Assembly (NCBI RefSeq): GCF_025643595.1
Contig: NZ_CP102826.1
Coordinates: forward strand, 1 to 64,000
DNA: 64,000 nt
Source: Saccharopolyspora rosea
GTDB lineage: Bacteria; Actinomycetota; Actinomycetes; Mycobacteriales; Pseudonocardiaceae
Reading direction: 5' to 3'
This document shows, one piece after another, positions 13,820 to 22,462 of this stretch; positions within the stretch are counted from its first letter, which is position 1; each line of letters starts with the position of its first letter. The notes below the pieces were generated by a model. That model was not told the DNA's origin and ran no database searches. It worked only from the letters and a program-made list of their open reading frames with translations. The translations under genes were made by a program, and so were the position numbers.

Positions 13820-14171
13820 GTGGTCGCATTTCTCGCCGCTTCCGGTGGTTCTCGTGCCCCATCTGCTTGGCAGGTGGGGATTTTTCGTTGGTAGCTTGGG
13901 AAAACGATTCCTCGTCGATGAGGCCCCGCGCCGGGAGCGGTCTGCACCGGGTGCGGAAGCCCGCCGTCGGCCAGCTGACTGGGGGTCTGTTGGCCGACGG
14001 CCTCCCGCCGCCCTCCTTCCGCTGGGTGGGCGCGGAGGTGCCGGCTGGTGATGGTCACGGGTGCACCATTTCCGGCATTTCACCGATGGCGGGCATCACG
14101 CGTGTCCTGCCGCACAGCGGAGGTGGGGTCGGTGCGGCCACGCGACCACGTGCGAGTGGGCTGCGGACGAC
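13820..14171. other. Degenerate stretch without a supported gene
   Basis: No reading frame here looks like a protein family I recognise. It includes a short AT-richer patch (about 13868-13905), unusual for this genome. It probably belongs with the SDR remnant as decayed DNA. Confidence 0.4.
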
Positions 14172-14207
14172 GAAGCGGCCGGGCCCCAACCGGGACCCGG
14201 CCGCTTC
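14172..14207 (-). terminator. Terminator hairpin for the cwsA-like gene
   Basis: Perfect 12-base stem (14172-14183 with 14196-14207) just beyond the stop of the minus-strand gene at 14216. It would end that transcript. Confidence 0.65.
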
Positions 14208-14215
14208 ATCGCCGA

Positions 14216-14779
14216 TCAGCGGGAGTGTTCCGGGCGGATCGCCTGCGGCTGACCGTCCGCGTTGCGGTCGGCCGCGTGCCGACCCGGCTGGTCCCGCCTG
14301 CCGAAGTCGTGATCGGCGGTGGCGACCGGCATCTCCTCGGGGCGGCGGGACAACGCCACCACCGCGGCCGCGCCGAGGCCGGCCAGCACCAGCAGCACCC
14401 ACGGCCACTTGCGGCGCCCCTTCACCGGCTCCGGATCGATCCGGGCGGCCAGTTCGCGGCGCGCCAGCTCGGTGTTCTTCGCCAGCTGCTTGCGGGACTT
14501 GGCGGTGCGCTTGCGCATTTCCTTGCGCGCCTTGCGACCGCACTTGGCCAGTTCCTTGCGCGACATGCCGGTGGCCTTCTGAGCGAGCCGTTCCTGCAGT
14601 TCGTCGGTGGAGATGCCGCGGTTGGCGAGTTCCTGCTCGGCACGCGCTGCGGCCTGCTTGGACAGGGACACGCCCACGGCACCGGCGCGCTTCGCGCCGA
14701 AGCGAGCCGACTTGATGCCGGTCCCGACTGCCCTGCCCATGCTTTCCCCGGCTCGGGCCATCGCTTTCACCTCGTCCAT
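14216..14779 (-). CDS. cwsA: CwsA-like cell wall synthesis protein
   Basis: It occupies the place of mycobacterial cwsA (divergent from ppiA) and shares its layout. The 187-residue product has a long soluble, strongly basic N-terminal region rich in Lys, Arg and Ala, likely helical (about 20-115). One membrane segment, WPWVLLVLAGLGAAAVVAL, follows near 125-145, then a short polar tail. CwsA is a small division and cell-wall protein that interacts with CrgA and Wag31; crgA lies 2 kb away. Primary sequence similarity in this family is low, so the call rests on position and architecture. Confidence 0.7.
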   Translation of the reverse strand: MDEVKAMARAGESMGRAVGTGIKSARFGAKRAGAVGVSLSKQAAARAEQELANRGISTDELQERLAQKATGMSRKELAKCGRKARKEMRKRTAKSRKQLAKNTELARRELAARIDPEPVKGRRKWPWVLLVLAGLGAAAVVALSRRPEEMPVATADHDFGRRDQPGRHAADRNADGQPQAIRPEHSR

Positions 14780-14919
14780 CCTGTGCCTCCTTGACCCGGC
14801 TTCCTGCCGGTCGACTCGGGTACCCGCACGACGGGCTCGGCACCGCTCGACAGGCGGCGATCAACCCCCATACTGCACCCAGAAACGGGGTTCGGCCTCC
14901 TCGATGGCAGGATGGTCGG

Positions 14920-15471
14920 GTGGCTGAAGACAACGGATCGCTCGTTGGGACGACGGTGACTGCGACCCTGCACACTTCGCAGGGCGACATCCAGATCAAC
15001 CTGTTCCCCGACAAGGCACCCAAGACCGTGGCCAACTTCGTGGGGCTGGCGGAAGGAACGAAGGAGTACAGCGCCCCGAACGCGCGCGGGGAGCGCTCCG
15101 GGCCGTTCTACGACGGCGTGATCTTCCACCGGGTCATCGACGGATTCATGATCCAGACCGGTGACCCGACCGGCACCGGTCGCGGTGGGCCCGGGTACCA
15201 GTTCGCGGACGAATTCCACCCGGAACTGCAGTTCACCAAGCCGTACCTGCTCGCGATGGCCAACGCCGGGGCGAACACCAACGGCTCGCAGTTCTTCATC
15301 ACCGTCGCCGCGACGACGTGGCTGAACTACAAGCACACGATCTTCGGTGAGGTCGCCGACCAGAAGTCCCGCGACGTGGTCGACTCCATCGCCCGGACCG
15401 CGACCGGCCCGCAGGACCGGCCGGTGAACGACATCGTGATCGAGAAGGTCACCATCAAGCGCGGAGAATGA
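14920..15471 (+). CDS. ppiA: Peptidyl-prolyl cis-trans isomerase (cyclophilin type)
   Basis: Catalyses proline isomerisation during protein folding. The 183-residue product has no signal peptide, so it is probably cytoplasmic. Cyclophilin signatures are clear: FYDGVIFHRVIDGFMIQTGDP with the active-site FHR, then MANAGANTNGSQFFIT. GTG at 14920 is chosen because it begins just before the conserved core; extending upstream would enter the divergent promoter region shared with the cwsA-like gene. Confidence 0.95.
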   Translation: MAEDNGSLVGTTVTATLHTSQGDIQINLFPDKAPKTVANFVGLAEGTKEYSAPNARGERSGPFYDGVIFHRVIDGFMIQTGDPTGTGRGGPGYQFADEFHPELQFTKPYLLAMANAGANTNGSQFFITVAATTWLNYKHTIFGEVADQKSRDVVDSIARTATGPQDRPVNDIVIEKVTIKRGE

Positions 15472-15501
15472 CCGCACCCAGCGGGGAGAGCGGGGCCTGA
15501 C

Positions 15502-16437
15502 GTGACTGTTCCGCCCGGATCCCAGCCCGGGGCGGACGGGGCGCCGCCGCAGCAACCGACCTGCGTGCGGCACCCGGACCGCCCGACCGGGCTGCGCTGC
15601 ACCCGGTGCGAACGTCCGGCCTGCCCGGAGTGCCTGCGCGAGGCTTCCGTCGGGTACCAGTGCGTGGACTGCGTGGCCCAGGGTCGCCAGGCCGCACCGC
15701 GGCAGCCGGTGACCGTGGCGGGTGCCCGGCTGGGCAGCAAGCCGATCGTGGTCCCGCTGGTCATCGCGGCCAACGTGGTCGTGTTCGTGCTGACCGCGGT
15801 CCAGGCCGGGAGTGCGAACCAGAACTTCCAGTCCTGGTTCTTCACCGACTTCGCGCTGTGGCCCATCTTTGTCGCCGGAGGCCAGTGGTGGCGGCTGCTC
15901 ACCGCAGGTTTCCTGCACATCGGCATGATCCACCTCGCGATGAACATGATCGCGCTGTGGGTGATCGGCCGGGACCTGGAACTGGTGCTGGGCCGGATCC
16001 GGTTCACCGCCGTGTACCTGCTGTCGCTGTTCGGCGGTAGCACCGCGGTGTTCCTGTTCGGCAACGAGGTGCAGCCGGTCGCGGGTGCGTCCGGAGCGGT
16101 GTACGGGCTGATGGGCGGCATCGCGATCGCGGCGTTCCGGTTGCGCGTCAACCTGCGCCCGATCCTCGTCGTCATCGCGCTGAACCTGGTGCTCAGCGTC
16201 AGCATCCCGGGCATCTCGCTGCTCGGGCACCTGGGCGGCCTGGTGGCCGGGTCGCTGGCGACCGGGGCGCTGGTGTACGCGCCGCGGAACCGGCAGGCGC
16301 TCGTGCAGGCCGGCGTGCTGACCGCCCTGTTCCTCGTGCTGGTGCTCGCGGTCGTGCTGCGCGACGCGCAGTTCGGCGACCTGGTGTGCCACGGCTCCGG
16401 CGTGGACGTCAGTTGCGGGCGGGCGGTTCACGCCTGA
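15502..16437 (+). CDS. Rhomboid family intramembrane serine protease
   Basis: Cleaves transmembrane helices inside the membrane. The 311-residue product starts with a B-box-like zinc-finger region (about 20-60) with paired Cys residues (RCTRCERPACPECL, YQCVDC). Six or so membrane helices follow. Active-site features are the HxxxN-type helix HIGMIHLAMNMIALW, the serine motif GASGAVYG and the histidine helix GHLGGLVAG. It follows ppiA by 30 bases, as in Mycobacterium. The 3' end overlaps the convergent PH-like gene by 29 bases. Confidence 0.93.
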   Translation: MTVPPGSQPGADGAPPQQPTCVRHPDRPTGLRCTRCERPACPECLREASVGYQCVDCVAQGRQAAPRQPVTVAGARLGSKPIVVPLVIAANVVVFVLTAVQAGSANQNFQSWFFTDFALWPIFVAGGQWWRLLTAGFLHIGMIHLAMNMIALWVIGRDLELVLGRIRFTAVYLLSLFGGSTAVFLFGNEVQPVAGASGAVYGLMGGIAIAAFRLRVNLRPILVVIALNLVLSVSIPGISLLGHLGGLVAGSLATGALVYAPRNRQALVQAGVLTALFLVLVLAVVLRDAQFGDLVCHGSGVDVSCGRAVHA

Positions 16438-16855
16438 GCGCGTCGAGGACGGCGGCGACGTCGTGCGGATCGGCGCCGAGGTCGAACCTGCCGAGCACGA
16501 CGAACCCGGCGACGTCCGCGTCGAGTTCCAGCATCGCGACCTCGCGCCCGAACCTCCTGCTGTGCTGGACCCGGACCGCCACGGCGCGCCACGGCCAGTG
16601 GCGCGAACCGCGCAGACCGCGGACCGTGATCCCCTCGTCGTCGGCGCGCAGCCGGGGGCGGCAGGCGCTCGCGAAGGTCGAGGCGGCGATCACCGCGACG
16701 GCGAACACGCCGATGAATAGATGATCGGTCGGACCGGTCGCGGCCACCCACCACGCGACCGACGCCGCGGCGAGGAGCCAGCCGAAGACGACCAAGCCGA
16801 TCGGGGTAGCCCATTCGGCTGGGCCCGACGGCTGCCCATCCGCACCGTTACCCAT
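16409..16855 (-). CDS. PH-domain-like membrane protein
   Basis: A 148-residue protein with two hydrophobic helices at about 15-37 and 46-63. A compact domain with bacterial PH (bPH2-like) features follows, including LRADDEGITVRGLRGSRHWPW. It corresponds in position to a conserved mycobacterial gene next to the rhomboid gene. Function is unknown. A perfect DnaA box lies 4 bases before its start codon. Confidence 0.8.
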   Translation of the reverse strand: MGNGADGQPSGPAEWATPIGLVVFGWLLAAASVAWWVAATGPTDHLFIGVFAVAVIAASTFASACRPRLRADDEGITVRGLRGSRHWPWRAVAVRVQHSRRFGREVAMLELDADVAGFVVLGRFDLGADPHDVAAVLDALRREPPARN

Positions 16856-16858
16856 GAG

Positions 16859-16880
16859 TTATCCACAGGAGTTGTCCCCA
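16859..16880 (+). promoter_or_regulatory. DnaA boxes upstream of the PH-domain gene
   Basis: TTATCCACA at 16859-16867 is a perfect DnaA box and TTGTCCCCA at 16872-16880 is a near match. They overlap the ribosome-binding and promoter region of the minus-strand PH-like gene. A separate inverted repeat, GTTCG-ATAAC-CGAAC, lies at 16905-16919. Confidence 0.55.
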
Positions 16881-16942
16881 GTGGGGATGACTTACACCGG
16901 TGTTGTTCGATAACCGAACGTCTATGTGCCAGTCGAAAGCGT

Positions 16943-16974
16943 GAGGCCCGGAGGGGTTGATCCCCCCGGGCCTC
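16943..16974 (-). terminator. Terminator hairpin after crgA
   Basis: Stem GAGGCCCGG with CCGGGCCTC, with additional G/C pairing inside, 20 bases beyond the crgA stop on the minus strand. Confidence 0.75.
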
Positions 16975-16993
16975 GAACACGAAGTGTCGCGGG

Positions 16994-17260
16994 TCACCGC
17001 CACCGCATCGTCATCAGCAGGCCGACGATCATCAACGCGAACCCGATCGCGAAGTTCCAGCCGCTCAGGTCGGCCATGAACGGGATCTTGTCCCCGGCCA
17101 GGTAGTAGACGACCAGCCACAGCAACCCGAGGACCATCAGGGTCAGGAACACCGCGACGTAGATCGGGTGCGACGGCCCGACCGCCTTCGCCTTCACCGG
17201 CGTGCGGCGATCGGCCACCGGGGTGTGGGAGTCCTTCTTGCGGACCTTGGACTTCGGCAT
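16994..17260 (-). CDS. crgA: Cell division protein CrgA
   Basis: Small septum-site protein that helps recruit peptidoglycan synthases to the division site in actinomycetes. The 88-residue length is typical. A basic N-terminal tail (MPKSKVRKK) precedes two membrane helices, about 33-55 and 66-86, with the family segments PSHPIYVAVF and LSGWNFAIGFALMIVGLLMTMRWR (split here by the loop) at the C-terminus. It is divergent from the sortase gene. Confidence 0.96.
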   Translation of the reverse strand: MPKSKVRKKDSHTPVADRRTPVKAKAVGPSHPIYVAVFLTLMVLGLLWLVVYYLAGDKIPFMADLSGWNFAIGFALMIVGLLMTMRWR

Positions 17261-17431
17261 GGTGTCCTCGCCAGGTGGAGCAGCGCGGCGGCGCTGCGTG
17301 CTCGGGCGGTCACCGCGGCCGCTCGGCTAAGCCGCGCGGAACCTCGGCGGCCACGGCTCGTTTTCCAGGTACCACGTTAACGTAATCACAGAGTCGATCG
17401 AGCACCCCTGCCTGATCGACGGAGGTGGCGA

Positions 17432-18253
17432 GTGACCGGAACGCCCGATGACGTCGTGGCACCTCCGCCGGATCCACGACCGGCCCGCGTCCGCTCCGCG
17501 CTGCACGTGCTCGGGGAACTGCTGATCACCCTCGGTCTCGTCCTGCTGCTCTTCGTGTTCTACGCGGTGTACGTCACGGACTGGTCGACGGCGCGCCAGC
17601 AGGCCGCCGCCACCGACCAGCTGCGCGCCAGGTGGCAGCGGCCCGCCGCCACCGAGCCGCCCGCGGTGGGGGAGGGCCTGGCCGTGCTGCACGTCCCGTC
17701 CTTCGGCCCCGACTACCGGTTCACCGTGCTGGAGGGAACCGACCGGGAGACGTTGGCCGCCGGGCCCGGGCACTACACCGGCACCGCCGCGCCCGGCGAG
17801 CAGGGCGACTTCGCCGTCGCCGGGCACCGGATCGGCAGGGGAGCGCCGTTCAACCACCTCGACCGGCTGCGCTCGTGCGACGCGCTCGTCGTGGAGACCG
17901 CCACGCAGTGGTTCATCTACCGGGTGCTGCCGATGTCCGACGAGGTCGACGGGTGGGACGGGCACGGGGGCGACCCGCGGTGCCGCGGCGTCGCGCCGAT
18001 CAGCGGACCGTACGCCGGAGTCGTCGGCCGCGAGATCGTCCGCCCCGACCAGCGCGAGGTGATCAACCCGGTGCCCGGCCGACCGCCGGACGCGCTGCCG
18101 CCGGACGAGTGGACCCGGCTCATCACGCTGACCACCTGCCACCCGGAGTTCTCCGCCGCGCAGCGCATGATCGTCCACGGCGTGCTGGTGAAGCGGTACC
18201 CGAAGGCGCCGGGGCATCCCGAGCTGCGTCCGGCCGAGCTGGAGGAACGCTGA
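17432..18253 (+). CDS. srtE: Class E sortase
   Basis: Membrane-anchored transpeptidase that attaches surface proteins to the wall or processes them. The 273-residue product has an N-terminal membrane helix at about 27-48. Its sortase domain carries His132 (GHRIGRG), Cys236 (TLTTC) and Arg245 (AAQRMIVHG). The class E call follows from the TLTTC motif and the actinobacterial context. GTG at 17432 follows GGAGGTGG. Its stop overlaps the next ATG (TGATG), showing coupling. Confidence 0.93.
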   Translation: MTGTPDDVVAPPPDPRPARVRSALHVLGELLITLGLVLLLFVFYAVYVTDWSTARQQAAATDQLRARWQRPAATEPPAVGEGLAVLHVPSFGPDYRFTVLEGTDRETLAAGPGHYTGTAAPGEQGDFAVAGHRIGRGAPFNHLDRLRSCDALVVETATQWFIYRVLPMSDEVDGWDGHGGDPRCRGVAPISGPYAGVVGREIVRPDQREVINPVPGRPPDALPPDEWTRLITLTTCHPEFSAAQRMIVHGVLVKRYPKAPGHPELRPAELEER

Positions 18254-18408
18254 TGTACGCGTGGATCTGGCGGCACCTGCCCGGCCCGACCGCCGCCAAG
18301 GTGGCCCAGGCGGTGGCGCTCGTCGCGGTGGTGGTGGCGGTGCTGCTGTTCGCGGTGTTCCCGTGGCTGGACGCGAGACTGCCGTTCAACGACGTCACGA
18401 CCAGGTGA
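18253..18408 (+). CDS. Small single-pass membrane protein
   Basis: 51 residues: a short N-terminal part MYAWIWRHLPGP, one hydrophobic helix (about 18-40) and a short tail ending FNDVTTR. It is coupled to the sortase by a TGATG overlap and is found in this position in related actinomycetes. It may assist the sortase or its substrates, but this is inference. Confidence 0.75.
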   Translation: MYAWIWRHLPGPTAAKVAQAVALVAVVVAVLLFAVFPWLDARLPFNDVTTR

Positions 18409-18435
18409 AACGGGTCGGCGCGTAGGCTGGGCCAC

Positions 18436-19077
18436 GTGCGCGTACTCGTCGTCGACAACTACGACAGCTTCGTCTACAACCTCGTGCAGTACCTCGCGCA
18501 GCTCGGCGCGGACTGCGTGGTGCGCCGCAACGACGTCGTCACCGACGACGAGGTGGCCGGTGCCGACGGGGTGCTGCTCAGCCCCGGTCCGGGCACGCCC
18601 GACCGGGCCGGGCGGACGATGGAACTGATCCAGGACTGCGCCGCCGAGCGCAAGCCGGTGTTCGGGGTGTGCCTCGGCCACCAGGCGATCGGCGCGGTGT
18701 GGGGCGGGGTCGTCGAACGGGCCCCGGAGCTGCTGCACGGCAAGGTCAGCGACATCCACCACACCGGAGGCGGGGTGTTCGCCGGGCTGCCCGACCCGTT
18801 CACCGCGACCCGCTACCACTCGCTGATCGTCCGCGCGGACAGCATCCCGGACGAATTCGAGGTCACCGCGCGGACCGGTTCGGGCATCGTGATGGGCATG
18901 CGGCACCGCGAGCTGCCGGTCGAGGGAGTGCAGTTCCACCCCGAGTCGGTGCTCAGCGACGGCGGGCACCGGATGCTGGCCAACTGGATGGCCGACGCCG
19001 GGCACCCGGTCGACGAGTCGCTCGTCGCGAAGCTGGAGAAGGGCATGCGCGAGGTCGCCGCGGCCGCGCACCGGTGA
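18436..19077 (+). CDS. pabA: Aminodeoxychorismate/anthranilate synthase component II
   Basis: Glutamine amidotransferase that supplies ammonia to chorismate-using synthases for folate or tryptophan. The 213-residue product has the class I triad: Cys79 in FGVCLGHQA, and His168 and Glu170 in VQFHPE. The LLSPGPGTP loop is also present. The gene position beside pknB matches the mycobacterial trpG/pabA gene. The partner subunit is not in the window. Confidence 0.93.
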   Translation: MRVLVVDNYDSFVYNLVQYLAQLGADCVVRRNDVVTDDEVAGADGVLLSPGPGTPDRAGRTMELIQDCAAERKPVFGVCLGHQAIGAVWGGVVERAPELLHGKVSDIHHTGGGVFAGLPDPFTATRYHSLIVRADSIPDEFEVTARTGSGIVMGMRHRELPVEGVQFHPESVLSDGGHRMLANWMADAGHPVDESLVAKLEKGMREVAAAAHR

Positions 19078-19081
19078 CGAC

Positions 19082-19116
19082 GAAAGAACCCCCGGAGCGG
19101 CTCCGGGGGTTCTTTC
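19082..19116. terminator. Bidirectional terminator between pabA and pknB
   Basis: Perfect 16-base stem (19082-19097 with 19101-19116) and a 3-base loop between convergent genes. The stem begins GAAAGAA and ends TTCTTTC, giving T-rich tails in both directions. Confidence 0.92.
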
Positions 19117-19119
19117 GGT

Positions 19120-21105
19120 CTAGTTGTTGTGGCTGAACGGCGGGAAGAGCCCGCCGCCGCCCCCGCCTGGGCTGGTGCTCGTGGTCGGGCTGCTGCTGTA
19201 GTCGCCGACGTAGAGCGTGATCGTCTGGTTGCGGCCGAACTTCTGGCCCGCCGCCGGTGAACTGCCGATCACCTTGTCCTCCATGCTGGAGTCCCCGGTC
19301 GGCTGGCTGACCTCGTTGATCTGCCCGTTCCAGCCCATGCCCTTGAGCTGCTGCTCGGCGTCGCTGGGCGACATGCCCTGCAACGACGGCATGGTCAACT
19401 GCTGGCCGTTGGACACGGTGAGCGTGACCGTGGACTTCGGGCGGACCTTGGTCCCCGCGGGCGGGTCCATCGCGATCACCTGACCGGCCGGCTGGTCGGA
19501 GTCCTGGCTCTGCTGCTGCACGGTGAACCCGGCGCCCTCCAGGAACGCCTTGGCCGTCTCGAACGGCCGCCCGGTCATGTCCTGCAGCGTCACCGTCTCG
19601 ATCTTCTTGCCCAGCACGACGTTGATCGTGGCGCCCTTGGTGACCGCGTTGCCCTTGTTGTCCCAGTCCATGACCTTGTCCACCAGGTTGCTGTTGCTGG
19701 TGTCCTGGTACTTGGGCAGCCCCAGTTCGAGCCCCTTGTCGTGCAGCGCCTGCCACGCCTGCTGCAACGTCATCCCGGTCAGGTCCGGGACCTGGACCTG
19801 CTCCGGGCCCGAGCCGATGCACAGCTCGACGCCCGGGTTGCCGGGCACGATCAGCGTCCCCGGAGCCGGGTTCTGCTTGACGACCTTGTCGACGTCCTCG
19901 GGGCTCGACGGGCAGGGCTTCGGCGTCGGGTTCCAGCCGTTCGCGTTCGCCTGCGAGATCGCTTCCTGCTTGACCAGGCCCTCGAACTTCGGCACCGGTT
20001 TCTTCTGCGGTCCGGTGTTGGCGGTGACCAGCGCGTTGACCAGCCAGGCGCCGAGCGCGATCAGCAGCACGACGATGACCGTGACGAGCCCGACCACCCA
20101 CGGGTTGCGGCGCCTGCGCTCCGGTTCCACCGGCGGTGGCGGTTCCTCGCCGTCCGCCTCCTCGGGGGAGCGGTGCCGACCGGTGGCGAGCACCTCGGTC
20201 GCCGGGTTCGGCGCCATCATCGCGGTGCGCTCTTCCTCCGACATGATCATCGGAGCCTTGGGGCGCTGCCCGGACAGCACGCGCACCAGGTCGGCGCGCA
20301 TCTCCGCGGCCGACTGGTAGCGGTTGACCGGGTTCTTGCTCAGCGCCTTGAGCACCACCGCGTCCAGTGACGCCGGCACCTGCGGGTTGACGTCCGAGGG
20401 CTTGCGCGGGTCCTCCCGGACGTGCTGGTAGGCCACCGCGACCGGCGAGTCCCCGGTGAACGGCGGCTCGCCGGTGAGCAGCTCGAACAGCACGCAGCCC
20501 GCCGCGTAGACGTCGCTGCGCGCGTCGACGGACTCGCCGCGCGCCTGTTCCGGCGAGAGGTACTGGGCGGTGCCGATCACGGCGGCCGTCTGGGTCACCG
20601 CGGCCTGCCCGTCCGCCAGCGCGCGGGCGATGCCGAAGTCCATCACCTTCACCGCGCCGGAGCTGGTGATCATGATGTTGGCGGGCTTGACGTCGCGGTG
20701 CACGATGCCGTGCCGGTGGCTGAAGTCCAGCGCCGCCGAGGCGTCCGCCATGACCTCCATGGCCCGGCGGGGCGCGAGCGGACCCTCGGTCTTGACGATG
20801 TCGCGCAGCGTCCGCCCGTCCACGTACTCCATGACGATGTAGGGCAGCGGACCGTTCTCCGACTCGGTCTCGCCGGTGTCGTAGACGGCCACGATCGCCG
20901 GGTGGTTCAGCGCGGCGGCGTTCTGCGCCTCGCGCCGGAACCGCAGCTGGAACGTGGGGTCGCGGGCGAGGTCGGCGCGCAGCACCTTGACCGCCACGTC
21001 CCGCCCCAGCCGGATGTCCCGGCCCCGGTGCACCTCCGACATACCGCCGTAGCCGAGGGTGTCACCGATCTCGTAGCGGTTGGAGAGAAGTCGCGGTGAG
21101 CTCAT
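19120..21105 (-). CDS. pknB: Ser/Thr protein kinase PknB with PASTA domains
   Basis: Transmembrane kinase that senses peptidoglycan fragments and phosphorylates growth and division proteins. The 661-residue product has a kinase domain at 1-275 with Lys40 (VAVKVL), the catalytic HRDVKPAN and MDFGIA. A juxtamembrane region and one helix near 335-355 follow, then four extracellular PASTA repeats to the end, which is Gly-rich then FPPFSHNN. The ATG at 21105 gives the family start MSSPRLLSNRYEIG; an upstream extension is unlikely. It is the last gene of the seven-gene minus-strand operon, ending at the shared terminator. Confidence 0.96.
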   Translation of the reverse strand: MSSPRLLSNRYEIGDTLGYGGMSEVHRGRDIRLGRDVAVKVLRADLARDPTFQLRFRREAQNAAALNHPAIVAVYDTGETESENGPLPYIVMEYVDGRTLRDIVKTEGPLAPRRAMEVMADASAALDFSHRHGIVHRDVKPANIMITSSGAVKVMDFGIARALADGQAAVTQTAAVIGTAQYLSPEQARGESVDARSDVYAAGCVLFELLTGEPPFTGDSPVAVAYQHVREDPRKPSDVNPQVPASLDAVVLKALSKNPVNRYQSAAEMRADLVRVLSGQRPKAPMIMSEEERTAMMAPNPATEVLATGRHRSPEEADGEEPPPPVEPERRRRNPWVVGLVTVIVVLLIALGAWLVNALVTANTGPQKKPVPKFEGLVKQEAISQANANGWNPTPKPCPSSPEDVDKVVKQNPAPGTLIVPGNPGVELCIGSGPEQVQVPDLTGMTLQQAWQALHDKGLELGLPKYQDTSNSNLVDKVMDWDNKGNAVTKGATINVVLGKKIETVTLQDMTGRPFETAKAFLEGAGFTVQQQSQDSDQPAGQVIAMDPPAGTKVRPKSTVTLTVSNGQQLTMPSLQGMSPSDAEQQLKGMGWNGQINEVSQPTGDSSMEDKVIGSSPAAGQKFGRNQTITLYVGDYSSSPTTSTSPGGGGGGLFPPFSHNN

Positions 21106-21142
21106 CGATGCGTCGTTCCGATCCTTGTCAACGATCGTCCCA

Positions 21143-22459
21143 TCATGCCGACCCGCCAAGTCCTGCCGATCCGGTACCCGGACCGGCGAGCGCGGTTGCC
21201 CCGACCTCGGTGTTCGCTGTTCCCACCGCCACGTCCGGCCCGCCGACGGGAACGGGCCGTAGCGCAGTGTGGCCCAATCCAGGACCCGAATCCAGGTTGC
21301 TCGTCGTCACATCCGCCCCAGCCGCGCCCAACTGTTGCGACACGACCCAGTACGTGAGCACTCCCACCAGCGCCAGCGCCACCACGATGGCGATGACCAC
21401 CACCCACACCATGCTCCGGTTGCTCCGCGGTGCCGCCGTCCGCGGCGGCGGGAGCTGCGGCTGGGGAGCCGGTGGCTGCGGCGGGATCACCCCGGGTGGA
21501 TAGGTGTTGCCCATCGGCGGCAGCTGCTGCATCTGGGGCACCTGGTGCACACCGGTGGTGGGGATCACAGCGCGCTGCTGCCGCTGCGGCGGGATCGCCA
21601 GCGACGCGGGAGCCGGTAACGGTCGCCCCGCGCGCACCGCGGCGACCGCGTTGGCGAACTCGCCGCCGTCGGCGTAGCGGCGGCGCGGGTCCTTCACCAG
21701 CGTCGCCTCGACCAGCGCGCGCACCCCCGGGGGCACGTCCGGTGGCAGCGGCGGCGCGATGTCGCGGATGTGCATCATCGCGACCGTCACCGCGTTCTCC
21801 GACAGGAACGGCCGGTGCCCCATCAAGCACTCGTAGCCGACCACGGCCAGCGAGTACACGTCGCTGGACGGCGTGGCGTCCCCGCCCAGGGCCTGCTCCG
21901 GCGCGATGTAGTGGGCGGTGCCCATGACCATCCCGGACCGGGTCACCGGAGCCGCGTCCGCCGCCTTCGCGATGCCGAAGTCGGTCAGCTTCACCTTGCC
22001 GTCCGGGGTGATCAGGATGTTGCCGGGCTTGACGTCGCGGTGCACCAGTCCCCGTTCATGCGCGGCCTGCAGCGCGCGTCCGGCCTGCTCCAGCATGTCC
22101 AGCGTGTGGTCGGTGTTGATCCGGCCCTCGCGGGCCAGGATCGCGGCCAGCGGCTCACCCTCGACCAGCTCCATCACCAGGTACGCGGTGTCCTCTGGGC
22201 CGTCCGGGATCGCCGCCGTCTCGCCGTAGTCGTGCACGGCGGCGATGCCCGGGTGGTTCAGCGAGGCGGTGGTGCGCGCTTCGGTGCGGAAGCGGTGCAG
22301 GAACTCGGCGTCCCCGCACAGTTCTGCCTTGAGGACCTTGATCGCCACCGTCCGGTCCAGCCGGACGTCCACCGCCTGCCACACCTCGCCCATGCCGCCG
22401 ACGGCGATCCGCCGTCCCAACCGGTACCGGTCGGCGAGCAACTGGCCGGAGGTCAGCAC
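21143..22459 (-). CDS. pknA: Ser/Thr protein kinase PknA
   Basis: Transmembrane kinase that regulates cell shape and division. The 438-residue product has a kinase domain (about 10-275) with [21 protein letters not shown] and TDFGIAKA. A Pro/Gln-rich juxtamembrane segment follows, then one helix near 355-378 ([18 protein letters not shown]). The outer tail is short and Gly/Thr-rich with no PASTA repeats. It starts 3 bases after the pbpA stop and ends 37 bases before pknB. Confidence 0.95.
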   Translation of the reverse strand: MLTSGQLLADRYRLGRRIAVGGMGEVWQAVDVRLDRTVAIKVLKAELCGDAEFLHRFRTEARTTASLNHPGIAAVHDYGETAAIPDGPEDTAYLVMELVEGEPLAAILAREGRINTDHTLDMLEQAGRALQAAHERGLVHRDVKPGNILITPDGKVKLTDFGIAKAADAAPVTRSGMVMGTAHYIAPEQALGGDATPSSDVYSLAVVGYECLMGHRPFLSENAVTVAMMHIRDIAPPLPPDVPPGVRALVEATLVKDPRRRYADGGEFANAVAAVRAGRPLPAPASLAIPPQRQQRAVIPTTGVHQVPQMQQLPPMGNTYPPGVIPPQPPAPQPQLPPPRTAAPRSNRSMVWVVVIAIVVALALVGVLTYWVVSQQLGAAGADVTTSNLDSGPGLGHTALRPVPVGGPDVAVGTANTEVGATALAGPGTGSAGLGGSA

Positions 22460-22462
22460 GGC

